The position numbers and the translations under genes are program-made. From contig OMOG01000241.1 of assembly GCA_900290305.1 (NCBI GenBank), forward strand, positions 1 to 37,061: DNA of 37,061 nucleotides, given 5' to 3'. This document shows, in pieces, positions 8,902 through 16,884 of the stretch; position 1 is the stretch's first letter; the number at the start of each line of letters is the position of its first letter. The notes under the pieces were generated by a model. That model was not told the DNA's origin. It searched no databases and saw only the letters and a program-made list of their open reading frames with translations. The DNA comes from Candidatus Sulfopaludibacter sp. SbA4 (lineage in GTDB: Bacteria; Acidobacteriota; Terriglobia; Bryobacterales; Bryobacteraceae).

Positions 8902-9209
8902 CTAGTATATGCGTAGGTAGAGCGGCACGGCTTCACGCAGAACTTCGTCCCGAATGAACCAGTGGAGTCCGCCCTCCGAGCCGATATCAACGGCCACTCC
9001 CAGCAGATCCTCCAGATCCTGCTTCAGACCCACCACATCCAGCAGGCTGCGATCCGGCTCCCATTCCAAGAGTGGTCCAGGTCGCTCGTGTCCGTAGCCT
9101 GCCCACGTGCCACGGAACCGTACACCCGGATGCTTCGGGCCCCGTGCCGCCGGGCCAGATCGAGGATTGCCGCGCGTTTCTCCAGCCGCAGATCGTCCAG
9201 GGACACCAT
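8902..9209 (-). pseudogene. Minimal nucleotidyltransferase (MNT type), frameshifted
   Basis: The first 45 residues contain the Pol beta-type nucleotidyltransferase motif GSVARGQATDTSDLD. The frame then breaks. One base further along, a second frame continues with PLLEWEPDRSLLDVVG, KQDLEDLLGVAVDIG and DEVLREAVPLYLRIY, which matches the rest of an MNT protein (about 102 residues in total). A single-base loss near 9075 explains it. Intact MNT proteins act as antitoxins that AMPylate HEPN toxins; no HEPN gene is adjacent here. Instead a ParD/ParE-type pair follows. The ATG at 9209 faces the divergent fucosidase gene. Confidence 0.75.
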
Positions 9210-9251
9210 ATGCACCTCTATTCTCGCATCCTCAGGTAGAATTGACGTGTC

Positions 9252-10856
9252 ATGAAACGCCTCGCGCTCTCTGCCCTCCTCTTCGCCGCGGCGCTCGCCG
9301 CCCAGATGGTGCCCGCCGCCAACAAGCCCGAGCGCCTCGAGTGGTTTCGCGACCAGGGCTTCGGCCTCTTCATTCACTGGAGCGTCGACAGCCAGCTCGG
9401 CGTGGTGATCAGCCACTCGCTCGTCGGAGCCTCGGACGATTTCACACGCCGCTTCTTCACCGAACTGCCGTCCACCTTCAACCCCCGCAAATTTCACCCG
9501 CAGGATTGGGCCGCGCTGGCCAAGCTCGCCGGCGTGAAGTACGTGGTCTTCACCACCAAGCACCACTCGGGATTCGCCATGTGGGACACCGCCACCACGG
9601 GGTTCGGCATCAACCACACGCCCTTAAAACGCGACATCTTCGCCGACGTCCTGGCCGGCTTTCGCGAACAGGGCATCGCCCCCGGCATCTACTTCTCTCC
9701 CGACGATTTTCACTGGCTCCACTCCAACGGCGTCATCGTCGACCGCCGCCGCCCGGAAACCATGCCCATCCACAACCCCGGCCTGATGGCGCTCGACAAG
9801 GCGCAGGTCAAGGAGCTGCTGACCAAGTACGGACCCATCTCCATCGCCTTCTTCGACGGGCCGCCCGAGGGCCTGCGCGAGGAGGCCTGGGAGTTGCAGC
9901 CCGATATCGTGGTGACCCGCGGCGCCATATCGACGCCCGAGCAAAACGTCCCCGGCGTGCCGCTCGACGAGGCGTGGGAAGCCTGCATCACCATGGGCAC
10001 CGCGTGGCAATACCAGCCGCAGAACGAGCGCTACAAGTCCGGCGGCCAGCTCATTTCCCTGCTCGTGGAAACGCGCGCCAAGGGCGGCAACCTGCTGCTG
10101 AACGTCGGACCGAAACCCGATGGTGAGCTGCCGATCGAGCAGGAGGAGCGCCTCCGCGAGCTGGCCCTCTGGATGTTCGTGAACGGCGAGGCGATCTACA
10201 GCGTCCGCCCCTGGGTGATCACCAACGAGCAGGACATCTGGTTCACCAAAAAGAAAAACGAGGACACCGTCTACGCCATCGTGAAGGAGCCGCAGCGCTG
10301 GACGCGCGGCACGTGGAAGGAATTCGTGCTCCACTCCCTGCGCGCCACGGACCAGACGCAAGTCACGGTACTCGGCCAGAACGACCGCGTGCTGGAGTAC
10401 CAGGAGAAAGTGGTTCCCAAGAGCACTTTCCAGCAGGCGCCCGACGGCCTCCACATCCGTGCCATGCACGCCCAACGCCTGCAGGACAACAGCCAGTGGC
10501 CGAACCCCGTCGTTTTGAAGATCGCGCACGTGAAGCCGGCCCTCACGCCGCCCCGCGTGGAGACGGGCCGCGCCGTCCGCAACGCCGCCGGCGTGACTCT
10601 GAGTGCGACCCTCGGCGCGCTGGGCGATGCGCCATCCGTGGAAGTGGGATTCGAATACCGCTCGCTCAAAGGCCTCGATTCCAACGAGCGCATCGGCGAG
10701 TGGCGCCGAACGCCGCTCCAGCGCATGACGGCCCCCGGCGCATTCTCCGCGTCGGTGAACGACTGGGCGCCGGGCGAACCCTACGAATTCCGCGCCGTTG
10801 TGAAGCACCCCTCGCTCACCATGTACGGAGAGGCTAAGCGGACCACGCTTCCGTAG
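9252..10856 (+). CDS. Alpha-L-fucosidase, GH29, exported
   Basis: Retaining glycoside hydrolase of family 29 that releases fucose from glycans, probably in the periplasm or outside the cell. The signal peptide is MKRLALSALLFAAALAAQ. Catalytic-domain landmarks are WFRDQGFGLFIHWSVDS at 31-47, KYVVFTTKHHSGFAMWDT at 96-113, GIYFSPDDFHW at 145-155 and the nucleophile Asp202 in IAFFDGPPE. NLLLNVGPKPDGELP closes the barrel and a beta-sandwich follows from about residue 340. The total of 534 residues is normal. It is divergent from the broken MNT gene, with only 42 bases between the starts. There is no polysaccharide-utilisation cluster nearby. Confidence 0.93.
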   Translation: MKRLALSALLFAAALAAQMVPAANKPERLEWFRDQGFGLFIHWSVDSQLGVVISHSLVGASDDFTRRFFTELPSTFNPRKFHPQDWAALAKLAGVKYVVFTTKHHSGFAMWDTATTGFGINHTPLKRDIFADVLAGFREQGIAPGIYFSPDDFHWLHSNGVIVDRRRPETMPIHNPGLMALDKAQVKELLTKYGPISIAFFDGPPEGLREEAWELQPDIVVTRGAISTPEQNVPGVPLDEAWEACITMGTAWQYQPQNERYKSGGQLISLLVETRAKGGNLLLNVGPKPDGELPIEQEERLRELALWMFVNGEAIYSVRPWVITNEQDIWFTKKKNEDTVYAIVKEPQRWTRGTWKEFVLHSLRATDQTQVTVLGQNDRVLEYQEKVVPKSTFQQAPDGLHIRAMHAQRLQDNSQWPNPVVLKIAHVKPALTPPRVETGRAVRNAAGVTLSATLGALGDAPSVEVGFEYRSLKGLDSNERIGEWRRTPLQRMTAPGAFSASVNDWAPGEPYEFRAVVKHPSLTMYGEAKRTTLP

Positions 10857-10861
10857 CATCG

Positions 10862-11011
10862 AGTCCACGACTCTGGCAGGGTAACCGCGTATTGGTGGGG
10901 CGGACCCCCAGGTCCTGGGGTCCCCTCTGGGGACGGACGCCCTCATCCCGCCTCTTTGTTTTTCTCCGCGCTTGTCTCCGCTTCTTCGCGTCTCCGCGGT
11001 TCGCTCCTGCC
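10862..11011. repeat. Intergenic CTCCGCG-rich repeat tract, copy 1
   Basis: The space between convergent genes holds an imperfect palindrome (CCCCAGGTCCTGGGGT, about 10907-10922) and a pyrimidine-rich tract with CTTCGCGTCTCCGCGGTTC. Very similar tracts lie at 16780-16876 and 17905-17995, always after gene ends. No gene was seen. Confidence 0.5.
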
Positions 11012-13396
11012 CTACGCCACGATATTTTTAGCCGCCGGCATCGACGAGGGCTCCAGGCTCCGCAGCACCCGCTCCAACTCCGCCTCCTGCACCGGCTTCG
11101 CCAGCACGAACCGCCCTTCGCCCTCGAAATCCGCCGCCAGCTCGCTGTCGTACCCGTCGGAAAGCAGAATGAAACAGCCCACCCGCGAATACATCCGCTC
11201 CGATAATTCCACCCAGTTCAGCCCCGGCGCATGCACCGAGCACAACGCGATGTCGAACCGCATCCGCTGCGCCAGGTCCAGCCCCGTATCGGAATTGTTG
11301 ACCGGAACCACGCGGCAGCCCCGCGTGGCTAGCAGCGCCAGAACCTGCCGCTGCGCCGAATCGTCCGGCTCGATCACCAGCACCGTCATATGGCGTGAGA
11401 TCTCCTGCGGGTGGCCGTTTCCCCCAGCGATGGCCGTGGCGCCCATCCGCTCCTTGGCGATCACCGGCAGCTCCACCTCGAAACGCGGGTCCGCGTTGTT
11501 CTTCTCGATCAGCCGCACTTCGCCGCCGTGCCCCGCAATGACACTGCGCGTCAGCCCCAGCACGGCCGCCACTTCCTCGGGATTGCGCGATTGCGGCGGC
11601 GCCGTAAACGCGATCTCCACCAGCAGCCGCTTGGCGAGAATGCTCGCCCGGATGGTGATGGACTTTTGCACGGCATCCGCCAGCGACTGCTCCGCATGAA
11701 CCAGAAGACTGAGGAATACCTGCTCCAACTGGCCCTGCGAGCCCAGCACGTTCATGGGCTCGCGCGTGGTCAGGTCGCGCACCCGAATGCCCGTCGCCTT
11801 CCAGTCGCCCTCTCGGAATTCGATCAGCGTGCGCAGCAATGCCGTGATCGAAACCGCACGCGCCTCCTGTTCCGCCGCGGCGAAGGAGACGAGCCGCGCC
11901 ACCATCCCCGCCGCCTTCTTGGCTTCGGCATCGATGGCCAGCACTTCGCGCTCCCCGGAGCCCACGTGCAAGCGGTCCAAAGCGCGGGTCGCCAGGTCCG
12001 AAATCGACGAGAGGGGCGTTTGCAGCTCGTTCACTACGCCCGAAATCAACCGTCCCACCGCCGCCAGTTTCTCCGACCGGAAGAGCTGCTCCTGCACCGA
12101 CCGCTGATCCAGAAGCCGCAGCGCCACGCCAATCTGGTTGCCCAGGTGCTGGGCCAGTTCCTGCTCGTCGGCGGAAAAATCGCGCAGTCGGTCGTCCTGG
12201 TCCAGTTCGAGCACTCCAATTACCTGGCTTTGCGCGTGCATCGGCACGAAGAGCAGCGACCGGGGCGCCGGGGTGGAGTCCTCGGCTGCCATGGGGAATG
12301 GACTGCGATCGATGTCGGGGATCACCAGCAATGTTCGATAGTGGTAGCACGCCACCGCCCCGGCCTGCGGTCCGCCGGGCGGAGACGAGAGCGAAATCGA
12401 GATCGGCTCCATGCCCTCGTCGGCAATTGTCTCCAGCGTTTTGCTGGCCCGGTTGTACACGTACAGATGAACCCGCGTGATCCCGAGAATTCCGGGCAGC
12501 GATTCCGCCAGCCGTTTCAGAATCCCCTGGGCGGACGAAGCGCCCAGAATCTCCTCGCCCAGCTTGTACGTCTTGCGCAGGAGTTCCCGCTGGTTGGTGA
12601 GCCGGCGCTCGCGGCTCCACAGCAGGAAGCCGACCAACAGCATCAGGCCGAGTGCCGTGGCCAGCGTGATGGGCGACGGGAAGCGGTTCGCCTCCTTGGG
12701 AATGACCGTGCCCAGATCGCTCACCAGCAGTTGAAAATTGTGGTTGTACGGAGGCCGCTTGCAAAACTGATAGGCCACCCCCGTCGCCGTAACCGTTTTG
12801 CCCCGGAATTCGTTCAGCCTGGCGGCCATGGCCAGCGGGCTGGGGATGAATATCTTGTACGAACTCGATGCCTCGGCCACCAGGTAGCCCCCGTTGGCGG
12901 CGTCGCCGGCGTCGATGACCTGGCACTCCGTACGCACCAGGCGCCCCAGGTATTGGAATCCCAGGAGGTCTCTCAGAGGGACCGCTCGAGGAGGCGGTGG
13001 TTGCGTCTGTCCCAACGGCGTCAACTTCTCGGCACGGATCACCACCGTGCCATCCAGCGCCGCCACCGTGCCCTTCGCCTCCACCACGTTGCCGGGCCGG
13101 TAGGCGTCGGCCTCGAAATCGTTCCCGTTCAATTGCAGAATCGCGCCGAACTCCCCGTCCTCTATCGCCAGCAGGCTGTAGCCGGGAAAGTGAAACGCCA
13201 CGGAATTGACCGTTCCGCGAACGATCGTTTTCTCGCCCAGGTGGGCAGGCGCAAAATCGGCCGACGCGTTACGCAGTCCGGCCTCCTGGAGCGTAAGCCT
13301 GGTCTGAGCCGACACAGGCAGGCAGCCAAGCGCCATCAACAGCGCAAGCGTCCGTCTCCGAGGCTGCCTCAGATCGCCCGCTCTTGGGACAGCCAT
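11012..13396 (-). CDS. Degenerate hybrid sensor kinase (pseudokinase) with GAF and pseudo-receiver domains
   Basis: A 794-residue membrane sensor. Order: signal peptide (to about 31), periplasmic OB-like/beta region (45-235), TM helix at 242-260, GAF domain (about 280-428), HisKA-like helices (440-510), a remnant ATPase region (530-645) and a receiver-like domain (670-780). Every catalytic residue is replaced. The H-box reads SGVVNELQTPL with Asn456 where the phospho-His belongs. The N-box has His567 in place of Asn (LLVHAEQSL). The DxGxG loop and most of the ATP lid are missing. The receiver has Ser720 where the phospho-Asp belongs (LCSVHAPG), although the acidic pair (Asp678/679) and Lys767 remain. 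The fold seems intact and the frame is open, so it may be a signalling scaffold. It overlaps the HAD gene by 28 bases; Met21 is an alternative start. Confidence 0.85.
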   Translation of the reverse strand: MAVPRAGDLRQPRRRTLALLMALGCLPVSAQTRLTLQEAGLRNASADFAPAHLGEKTIVRGTVNSVAFHFPGYSLLAIEDGEFGAILQLNGNDFEADAYRPGNVVEAKGTVAALDGTVVIRAEKLTPLGQTQPPPPRAVPLRDLLGFQYLGRLVRTECQVIDAGDAANGGYLVAEASSSYKIFIPSPLAMAARLNEFRGKTVTATGVAYQFCKRPPYNHNFQLLVSDLGTVIPKEANRFPSPITLATALGLMLLVGFLLWSRERRLTNQRELLRKTYKLGEEILGASSAQGILKRLAESLPGILGITRVHLYVYNRASKTLETIADEGMEPISISLSSPPGGPQAGAVACYHYRTLLVIPDIDRSPFPMAAEDSTPAPRSLLFVPMHAQSQVIGVLELDQDDRLRDFSADEQELAQHLGNQIGVALRLLDQRSVQEQLFRSEKLAAVGRLISGVVNELQTPLSSISDLATRALDRLHVGSGEREVLAIDAEAKKAAGMVARLVSFAAAEQEARAVSITALLRTLIEFREGDWKATGIRVRDLTTREPMNVLGSQGQLEQVFLSLLVHAEQSLADAVQKSITIRASILAKRLLVEIAFTAPPQSRNPEEVAAVLGLTRSVIAGHGGEVRLIEKNNADPRFEVELPVIAKERMGATAIAGGNGHPQEISRHMTVLVIEPDDSAQRQVLALLATRGCRVVPVNNSDTGLDLAQRMRFDIALCSVHAPGLNWVELSERMYSRVGCFILLSDGYDSELAADFEGEGRFVLAKPVQEAELERVLRSLEPSSMPAAKNIVA

Positions 13397-14028
13397 ATAC
13401 TCAGGTCCCCACCAAGGAAATTATCGATGGTAATGGTACTGACAGGCAAGTCCTCATAAGTAGTACTAACTCCTACTACCCTCATGCCAGCCGCCCGTGC
13501 CGCTTGCACGCCGGAATATGAATCTTCAAAAACTATACAGTTCACGGGCGCAATATTCAATATTTTAGCAGTTCGCAGATAGATCTCCGGATCTGGCTTC
13601 GGATGGCGGACCTGGTGCCCGTCCACCACAGCCCGGAAATAGCCGCGAAGTCCCGCCCGATCCAGCAGAAAATCGATATTCTCGCGCTCCGCATTGCTGG
13701 CGAGCCCCATGGACACCTGGCGGTACCGCTCCAGAAACTGCCGCACTCCGGGCACCAGGATTTCGTCGATCCTGTCCCCGAGCATTTGCCGGTACAACTC
13801 CTCCTTATCGGCGCCGCGGGCAGCCACCTCTTCCGGCGACAGTCCGTCGCCGTAAAAATCGCGGACGATATCGTCATTCCGCCGGCCGTACATACGCTCC
13901 TGCATGGCCTCGGTGGTTTCCAGGCCGAAACGCCGGTTGTACGCCGCCCAAGCCTCCCGATGGACGGGGTTGGAGTCCACAATCACGCCGTCCATGTCGA
14001 AAATGAACGCCAAGCCCGGGTCGATCAA
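13369..14028 (-). CDS. HAD-superfamily hydrolase, beta-phosphoglucomutase-like
   Basis: A 219-residue HAD subfamily IA protein with a helical cap. Motif I is FDMDGVIVDSNPVH (nucleophile Asp11, Asp13), motif II lies in GLASNAERENI, motif III Lys in RHPKPDPEIY and motif IV in FEDSYSGVQAA. This motif set is typical of beta-phosphoglucomutases and small sugar-phosphate phosphatases; the substrate is not evident. Its ATG overlaps the cutA stop by 4 bases (ATGA), and its end overlaps the start of the pseudokinase gene, so cutA, this gene and the pseudokinase are probably one operon. Confidence 0.87.
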   Translation of the reverse strand: MIDPGLAFIFDMDGVIVDSNPVHREAWAAYNRRFGLETTEAMQERMYGRRNDDIVRDFYGDGLSPEEVAARGADKEELYRQMLGDRIDEILVPGVRQFLERYRQVSMGLASNAERENIDFLLDRAGLRGYFRAVVDGHQVRHPKPDPEIYLRTAKILNIAPVNCIVFEDSYSGVQAARAAGMRVVGVSTTYEDLPVSTITIDNFLGGDLSIWLSQERAI

Positions 14029-14360
14029 GATTCACCCTCGTGCCCCCGCAGATTGGTGGTCATCCACTCCAAGTAATTAGCCGCGCCTTCGACTACCGGC
14101 AGGGCCACCACTTCGGGCACTTCGTATGAATGGACTTTCTCCAATGCGGCTTTCAGTTCCCCGAACAGTCCGCGGGAGGACTTGATGAGAAGCAGGCACT
14201 CGTCTCCGGATTCGATCGCGCCCTTCCAACGGTAGAAGCTGCGCACGCGCGGAATCACGTTGATGCACGCGGCCAGGCGCGCATCCAGCAAAACGCGGGC
14301 CAGGCGCTCGGCTTCTTCCTCTGTGGCGCAGGTGCTGAGAATCACAATCTTGTCGGTCAT
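14025..14360 (-). CDS. cutA: Divalent-cation tolerance protein CutA
   Basis: A 111-residue CutA1 protein, a trimeric PII-like ferredoxin-fold protein linked to copper and divalent metal tolerance, whose biochemical role is still debated. The conserved core is complete: VILSTCATEEEAERLARVLL, AACINVIP, SFYRWKGAIE, ECLLLIKS and HSYEVPEVVALPV. Length is normal. It is first in a probable cutA-HAD-pseudokinase operon and divergent from the FtsB-like gene across 62 bases. Confidence 0.95.
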   Translation of the reverse strand: MTDKIVILSTCATEEEAERLARVLLDARLAACINVIPRVRSFYRWKGAIESGDECLLLIKSSRGLFGELKAALEKVHSYEVPEVVALPVVEGAANYLEWMTTNLRGHEGES

Positions 14361-14422
14361 TTGAAAAAGTTGAATCGAATTGGCGAAGCAATGTTACCAT
14401 TATCTTCCAGGCAACAAGTTGT

Positions 14423-14710
14423 ATGAAATCCAGTGTCGCCCGATTCGCTTACGTTGTCGTCTTTATTCTGGTGGCGGCGTATGCCCTCGTCACGTTGCGC
14501 GGCCCGCGGGGTGTCCACGCGCTGGTCGAGAAGCAGGCGCAGATCCAGGAACAGGAGAAGCGCAACGCCGAACTGACTCGCGACCTGGAGCGCGAGCGCG
14601 AGCGCATCAAGCGCCTGACCGACAACCCGGCGGACCAGGACCTGGAAATCCGCGAACGCCTGAAACTGGTGCATCCGGGCGAGAAGGTCTACATCACCGG
14701 ACCCCAGTAA
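14423..14710 (+). CDS. Septum formation initiator family protein (FtsB/DivIC-like)
   Basis: A 95-residue bitopic membrane protein: short cytoplasmic N-terminus, one TM helix at about 9-26 (YVVVFILVAAYALVTL), then a periplasmic coiled coil (EKQAQIQEQEKRNAELTRDL, extending to about 68). It ends with the family-typical EIRERLKLVHPGEKVYI. This is the FtsB/DivIC pattern. Such proteins join FtsL and FtsQ/DivIB in the divisome and help activate septal wall synthesis. No other division genes are nearby. Confidence 0.85.
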   Translation: MKSSVARFAYVVVFILVAAYALVTLRGPRGVHALVEKQAQIQEQEKRNAELTRDLERERERIKRLTDNPADQDLEIRERLKLVHPGEKVYITGPQ

Positions 14711-14734
14711 CGCCGGCGGTCTTTGCCGCCGGTG
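14711..14734. terminator. Bidirectional hairpin terminator
   Basis: CCGGCGG and CCGCCGG pair across a 6-base loop (with one further G-T and one C-G pair), directly after the FtsB-like stop and before the end of the convergent alcohol dehydrogenase gene. No long T-run is present. Confidence 0.6.
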
Positions 14735-14745
14735 ATTCCCGCCCT

Positions 14746-15741
14746 TCACACCCGCAACACCGCCCCGCCCCTGATCGCGTCGTTCTTGAGCGCGTTTAAC
14801 GCCTGATTCGCCTCCTCCAGCGCGAATTCCCGCACCTCCGTGTGGATCGGAATCTCGCTCGCGATCTTCAGAAAATCCTCGCCGTCGCGGCGCGTATTGT
14901 TGGCCACGCTGCGGATCGCCCGCTCGTGGTACAGCAGGTTGTAGTCGATCTCCGGTATCGGACTCATGTGAATGCCCCCGATGGCCACCGTGCCTCCACG
15001 CTTGAGCGCCCGCAGCGCGGAGACCACCAGTTCGCCGGCCGGGGCGAAGATCAGCGCGCCATCGAGTTTCACGGGCGGATCGTCATTCGATCCGCCGGCC
15101 CACACCGCGCCCAGGTCCCGCGCCAGTTGCTGGTGGCGGGCGTCGCGGGAAATCGCGTACACCGAGATCCCCCAGTGTCGCGCCACTTGAATCGCCACGT
15201 GCGCGGCCGCGCCGAACCCGTACATGGCCAGGCTTCCACCAGGCTGGACGCCCGAGAGCCGCAGCGTGCGGAAACCGATGATGCCGGCGCACAGCAGCGG
15301 CGCCACGTGTATGTCGCCGAAGCCCTCCGGCAGCGCGTAGACGAAATCCTCGGGCGCCACTACGTACTCGGCGTAGCCGCCATCCACCATCCATCCCGTA
15401 AAGACGGCGCGCTCGCACAGGTTTTCGCGCCCCGAGCGGCAGTACTCGCAGACCCCGCAGGTGCGGTGCAGCCACGGGACTCCTACCCGCGTGCCCGTCC
15501 GGAACCGCGAGGCGCCGGAGCCGGGCCCTTCAATCGTGCCTACCACCTGGTGGCCCGGAACGATGGGAGATTTCCGCGACTCCAGTTCGCCTTCGATCAC
15601 GTGCAGATCGGTGCGGCACACCCCGCAGGCATGCACCCGGATGAGCACCTCTCCAGGACCCGGCAGGGGCTTGGGCAGATCCTCGATGCGCAGCGGATTG
15701 GATTCGATGGAAGCGGGAGACAAAAGTACGCAGGCCTTCAT
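14746..15741 (-). CDS. Zinc-dependent alcohol dehydrogenase (MDR superfamily)
   Basis: A 331-residue medium-chain dehydrogenase that interconverts alcohols and aldehydes with NAD(P)H. Catalytic zinc ligands include Cys42 in CGVCRTDLH and His64 in VPGHQ; the usual GHE is GHQ here. The structural zinc lobe is complete, with Cys95, 98, 101 and 109 ([15 protein letters not shown]). The cofactor fold has [17 protein letters not shown], slightly unlike the canonical GxGxxG. The pattern is close to AdhA/AdhP-like bacterial enzymes. The gene stands alone and convergent with the FtsB-like gene. Confidence 0.92.
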   Translation of the reverse strand: MKACVLLSPASIESNPLRIEDLPKPLPGPGEVLIRVHACGVCRTDLHVIEGELESRKSPIVPGHQVVGTIEGPGSGASRFRTGTRVGVPWLHRTCGVCEYCRSGRENLCERAVFTGWMVDGGYAEYVVAPEDFVYALPEGFGDIHVAPLLCAGIIGFRTLRLSGVQPGGSLAMYGFGAAAHVAIQVARHWGISVYAISRDARHQQLARDLGAVWAGGSNDDPPVKLDGALIFAPAGELVVSALRALKRGGTVAIGGIHMSPIPEIDYNLLYHERAIRSVANNTRRDGEDFLKIASEIPIHTEVREFALEEANQALNALKNDAIRGGAVLRV

Positions 15742-15812
15742 GACTCGATTGTCGCGCCTCCGAGCTACAATGGAACCGCCTGCGTCTCCCGGGACCGGGA
15801 ACCTGGAACCAT

Positions 15813-15971
15813 ATGGGTAAGAGGATCATGATCGCCGTGGTGGGAGCCGGCATCGGCTCGCTGGTTGGCTTGCTGGTCTCCTTCCTGGGCGCGGGGAATC
15901 CGGCTCTGATTGTGGGGGCCATCGCGGGCGCGGTCATCCCCCTGGTAGTCCTCGGCCAGCCCGGCAAATGA
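15813..15971 (+). CDS. Small two-helix membrane protein
   Basis: A 52-residue reading frame from ATG 15813. It has a short basic start (MGKRI), a first hydrophobic glycine-rich stretch ([20 protein letters not shown]), a short turn with Asn-Pro, and a second hydrophobic stretch ([18 protein letters not shown]). It is likely an inner-membrane hairpin. The RBS is weak. It precedes another small membrane protein gene. It is too short to assign a family, but codon use and the clean two-helix pattern support a real gene. Confidence 0.55.
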   Translation: MGKRIMIAVVGAGIGSLVGLLVSFLGAGNPALIVGAIAGAVIPLVVLGQPGK

Positions 15972-16080
15972 CGCGGATTCTCCGAGATGTGCGGTTTGAT
16001 ACCAAGGGCTGGTATCATTGACGGTCGTTTCCGATTCCCGTGCTACAATCCCACACGTAATTGGAGAAGGGAGGATTGAG

Positions 16081-16569
16081 ATGGCATTTTGTGCAACCTG
16101 CGGTTCCCAGGTGGAAGGCAAATTCTGTGCGAAGTGCGGTAGTCCAGTGGCTGCCGCAAGCCCCGGCCCAGCCGGGCCCGGACCCCAACCCCAACCTATG
16201 GCCCAGCCTATGGTAGCTTCCGGCGCCATGGCCGATAACGTAGCTTCGGCATTGTGCTACCTCCTCGGCTTCATCACAGGCATTATTTTTCTCGTGATTG
16301 CGCCGTACAACCAGAACAAGACGGTGCGCTTCCACGCCTTCCAGTCGATTTTCGCGAACGTGGCGCTCATCGCGATCGAGATCGCGCTCAGCATCGTGTT
16401 CAGCATCATGTACCACCTGGTGAGCTTCCTGGCGCTCCTCGGCGCGGTCTTCTTCCCAGTCTTAGGCCTGGGATGCTTTCTCCTTTGGCTCTACCTGATG
16501 TTTTCGGCCTACCAGGGCAAGATGGTGGTCCTGCCGATCATCGGGCCCTTCGCCCAGCAGCAGGCCTGA
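16081..16569 (+). CDS. Zinc-ribbon DUF4870-type membrane protein
   Basis: A 162-residue protein. The N-terminus is a zinc ribbon with two CxxC knuckles (FCATCGSQ and FCAKCGSP). A Pro/Gln-rich linker follows, then a membrane domain of three or so helices with the DUF4870 signature (ALCYLLGFITGIIFLV, NKTVRFHAFQSIF, FSAYQGK). ATG 16081 is chosen because a good GGGAGG RBS lies 8 bases upstream; an upstream GTG in frame would add unlikely residues. The family is widespread and of unknown function. Confidence 0.88.
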   Translation: MAFCATCGSQVEGKFCAKCGSPVAAASPGPAGPGPQPQPMAQPMVASGAMADNVASALCYLLGFITGIIFLVIAPYNQNKTVRFHAFQSIFANVALIAIEIALSIVFSIMYHLVSFLALLGAVFFPVLGLGCFLLWLYLMFSAYQGKMVVLPIIGPFAQQQA

Positions 16570-16590
16570 AGATCTCTCCTGCGCACTATC

Positions 16591-16743
16591 GGAGGTCCCC
16601 CTGGACCGCCCGCTGGTCGACCGGCAAGCGTCGGCCGCATTGCGGATATCGTCGGGTACGTCGGCGACCCGCTGAGCGACACCGGCGAGTTGCGCAAGGT
16701 CCGCTTCGCGATGAAGGGCAGCCAGGTGATCCGCCAGCCCTAG
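16591..16743 (+). pseudogene. Remnant of an amidohydrolase C-terminus
   Basis: A stretch of 50 codons ending in TAG reads IADIVGYVGDPLSDTGEL then RKVRFAMKGSQVIRQP. This is the well-known tail of metal-dependent amidohydrolases (ADLVAVDGDPL...V.FVMKGG.V). There is no upstream catalytic domain; the rest was lost before or during the arrival of the DUF4870 gene. Confidence 0.65.
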
Positions 16744-16779
16744 CCATAGCTAGCTAGGCATTGCCTCAGGTTCTTGGCT

Positions 16780-16876
16780 TGGTTTTCTCAGCGCCCTCCG
16801 CCTCCTCGGCGTCCTCAGGTTTTGACTTCGCTCTTCTCCGCGTCTCCGCGCGCTCCGCGTCTCCGCGGTTAATTGT
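16780..16876. repeat. Intergenic CTCCGCG-rich repeat tract, copy 2
   Basis: A pyrimidine-rich tract with repeated TCTCCGCGTCTCCGCG units, like 10962-11005 and 17905-17995. It lies between the amidohydrolase remnant and the end of the DUF1080 gene. No gene was seen. Confidence 0.5.
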
Positions 16877-16884
16877 CTTTTCCT

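Noticed and set aside
9624..10946. 440-codon frame opposite the fucosidase
   Set aside because: Shadow frame without motifs; GH29 catalytic residues support the plus strand.
11411..13459. 682-codon open frame opposite the pseudokinase gene
   Set aside because: It has an Arg/His/Gln-rich composition without motifs and lies antisense to a gene with clear GAF, HisKA-like and receiver-like domains.
16254..16757. 167-codon plus frame overlapping the DUF4870 gene
   Set aside because: It is an Arg-rich shadow of the DUF4870 gene. The amidohydrolase remnant beyond 16591 is in a different frame.
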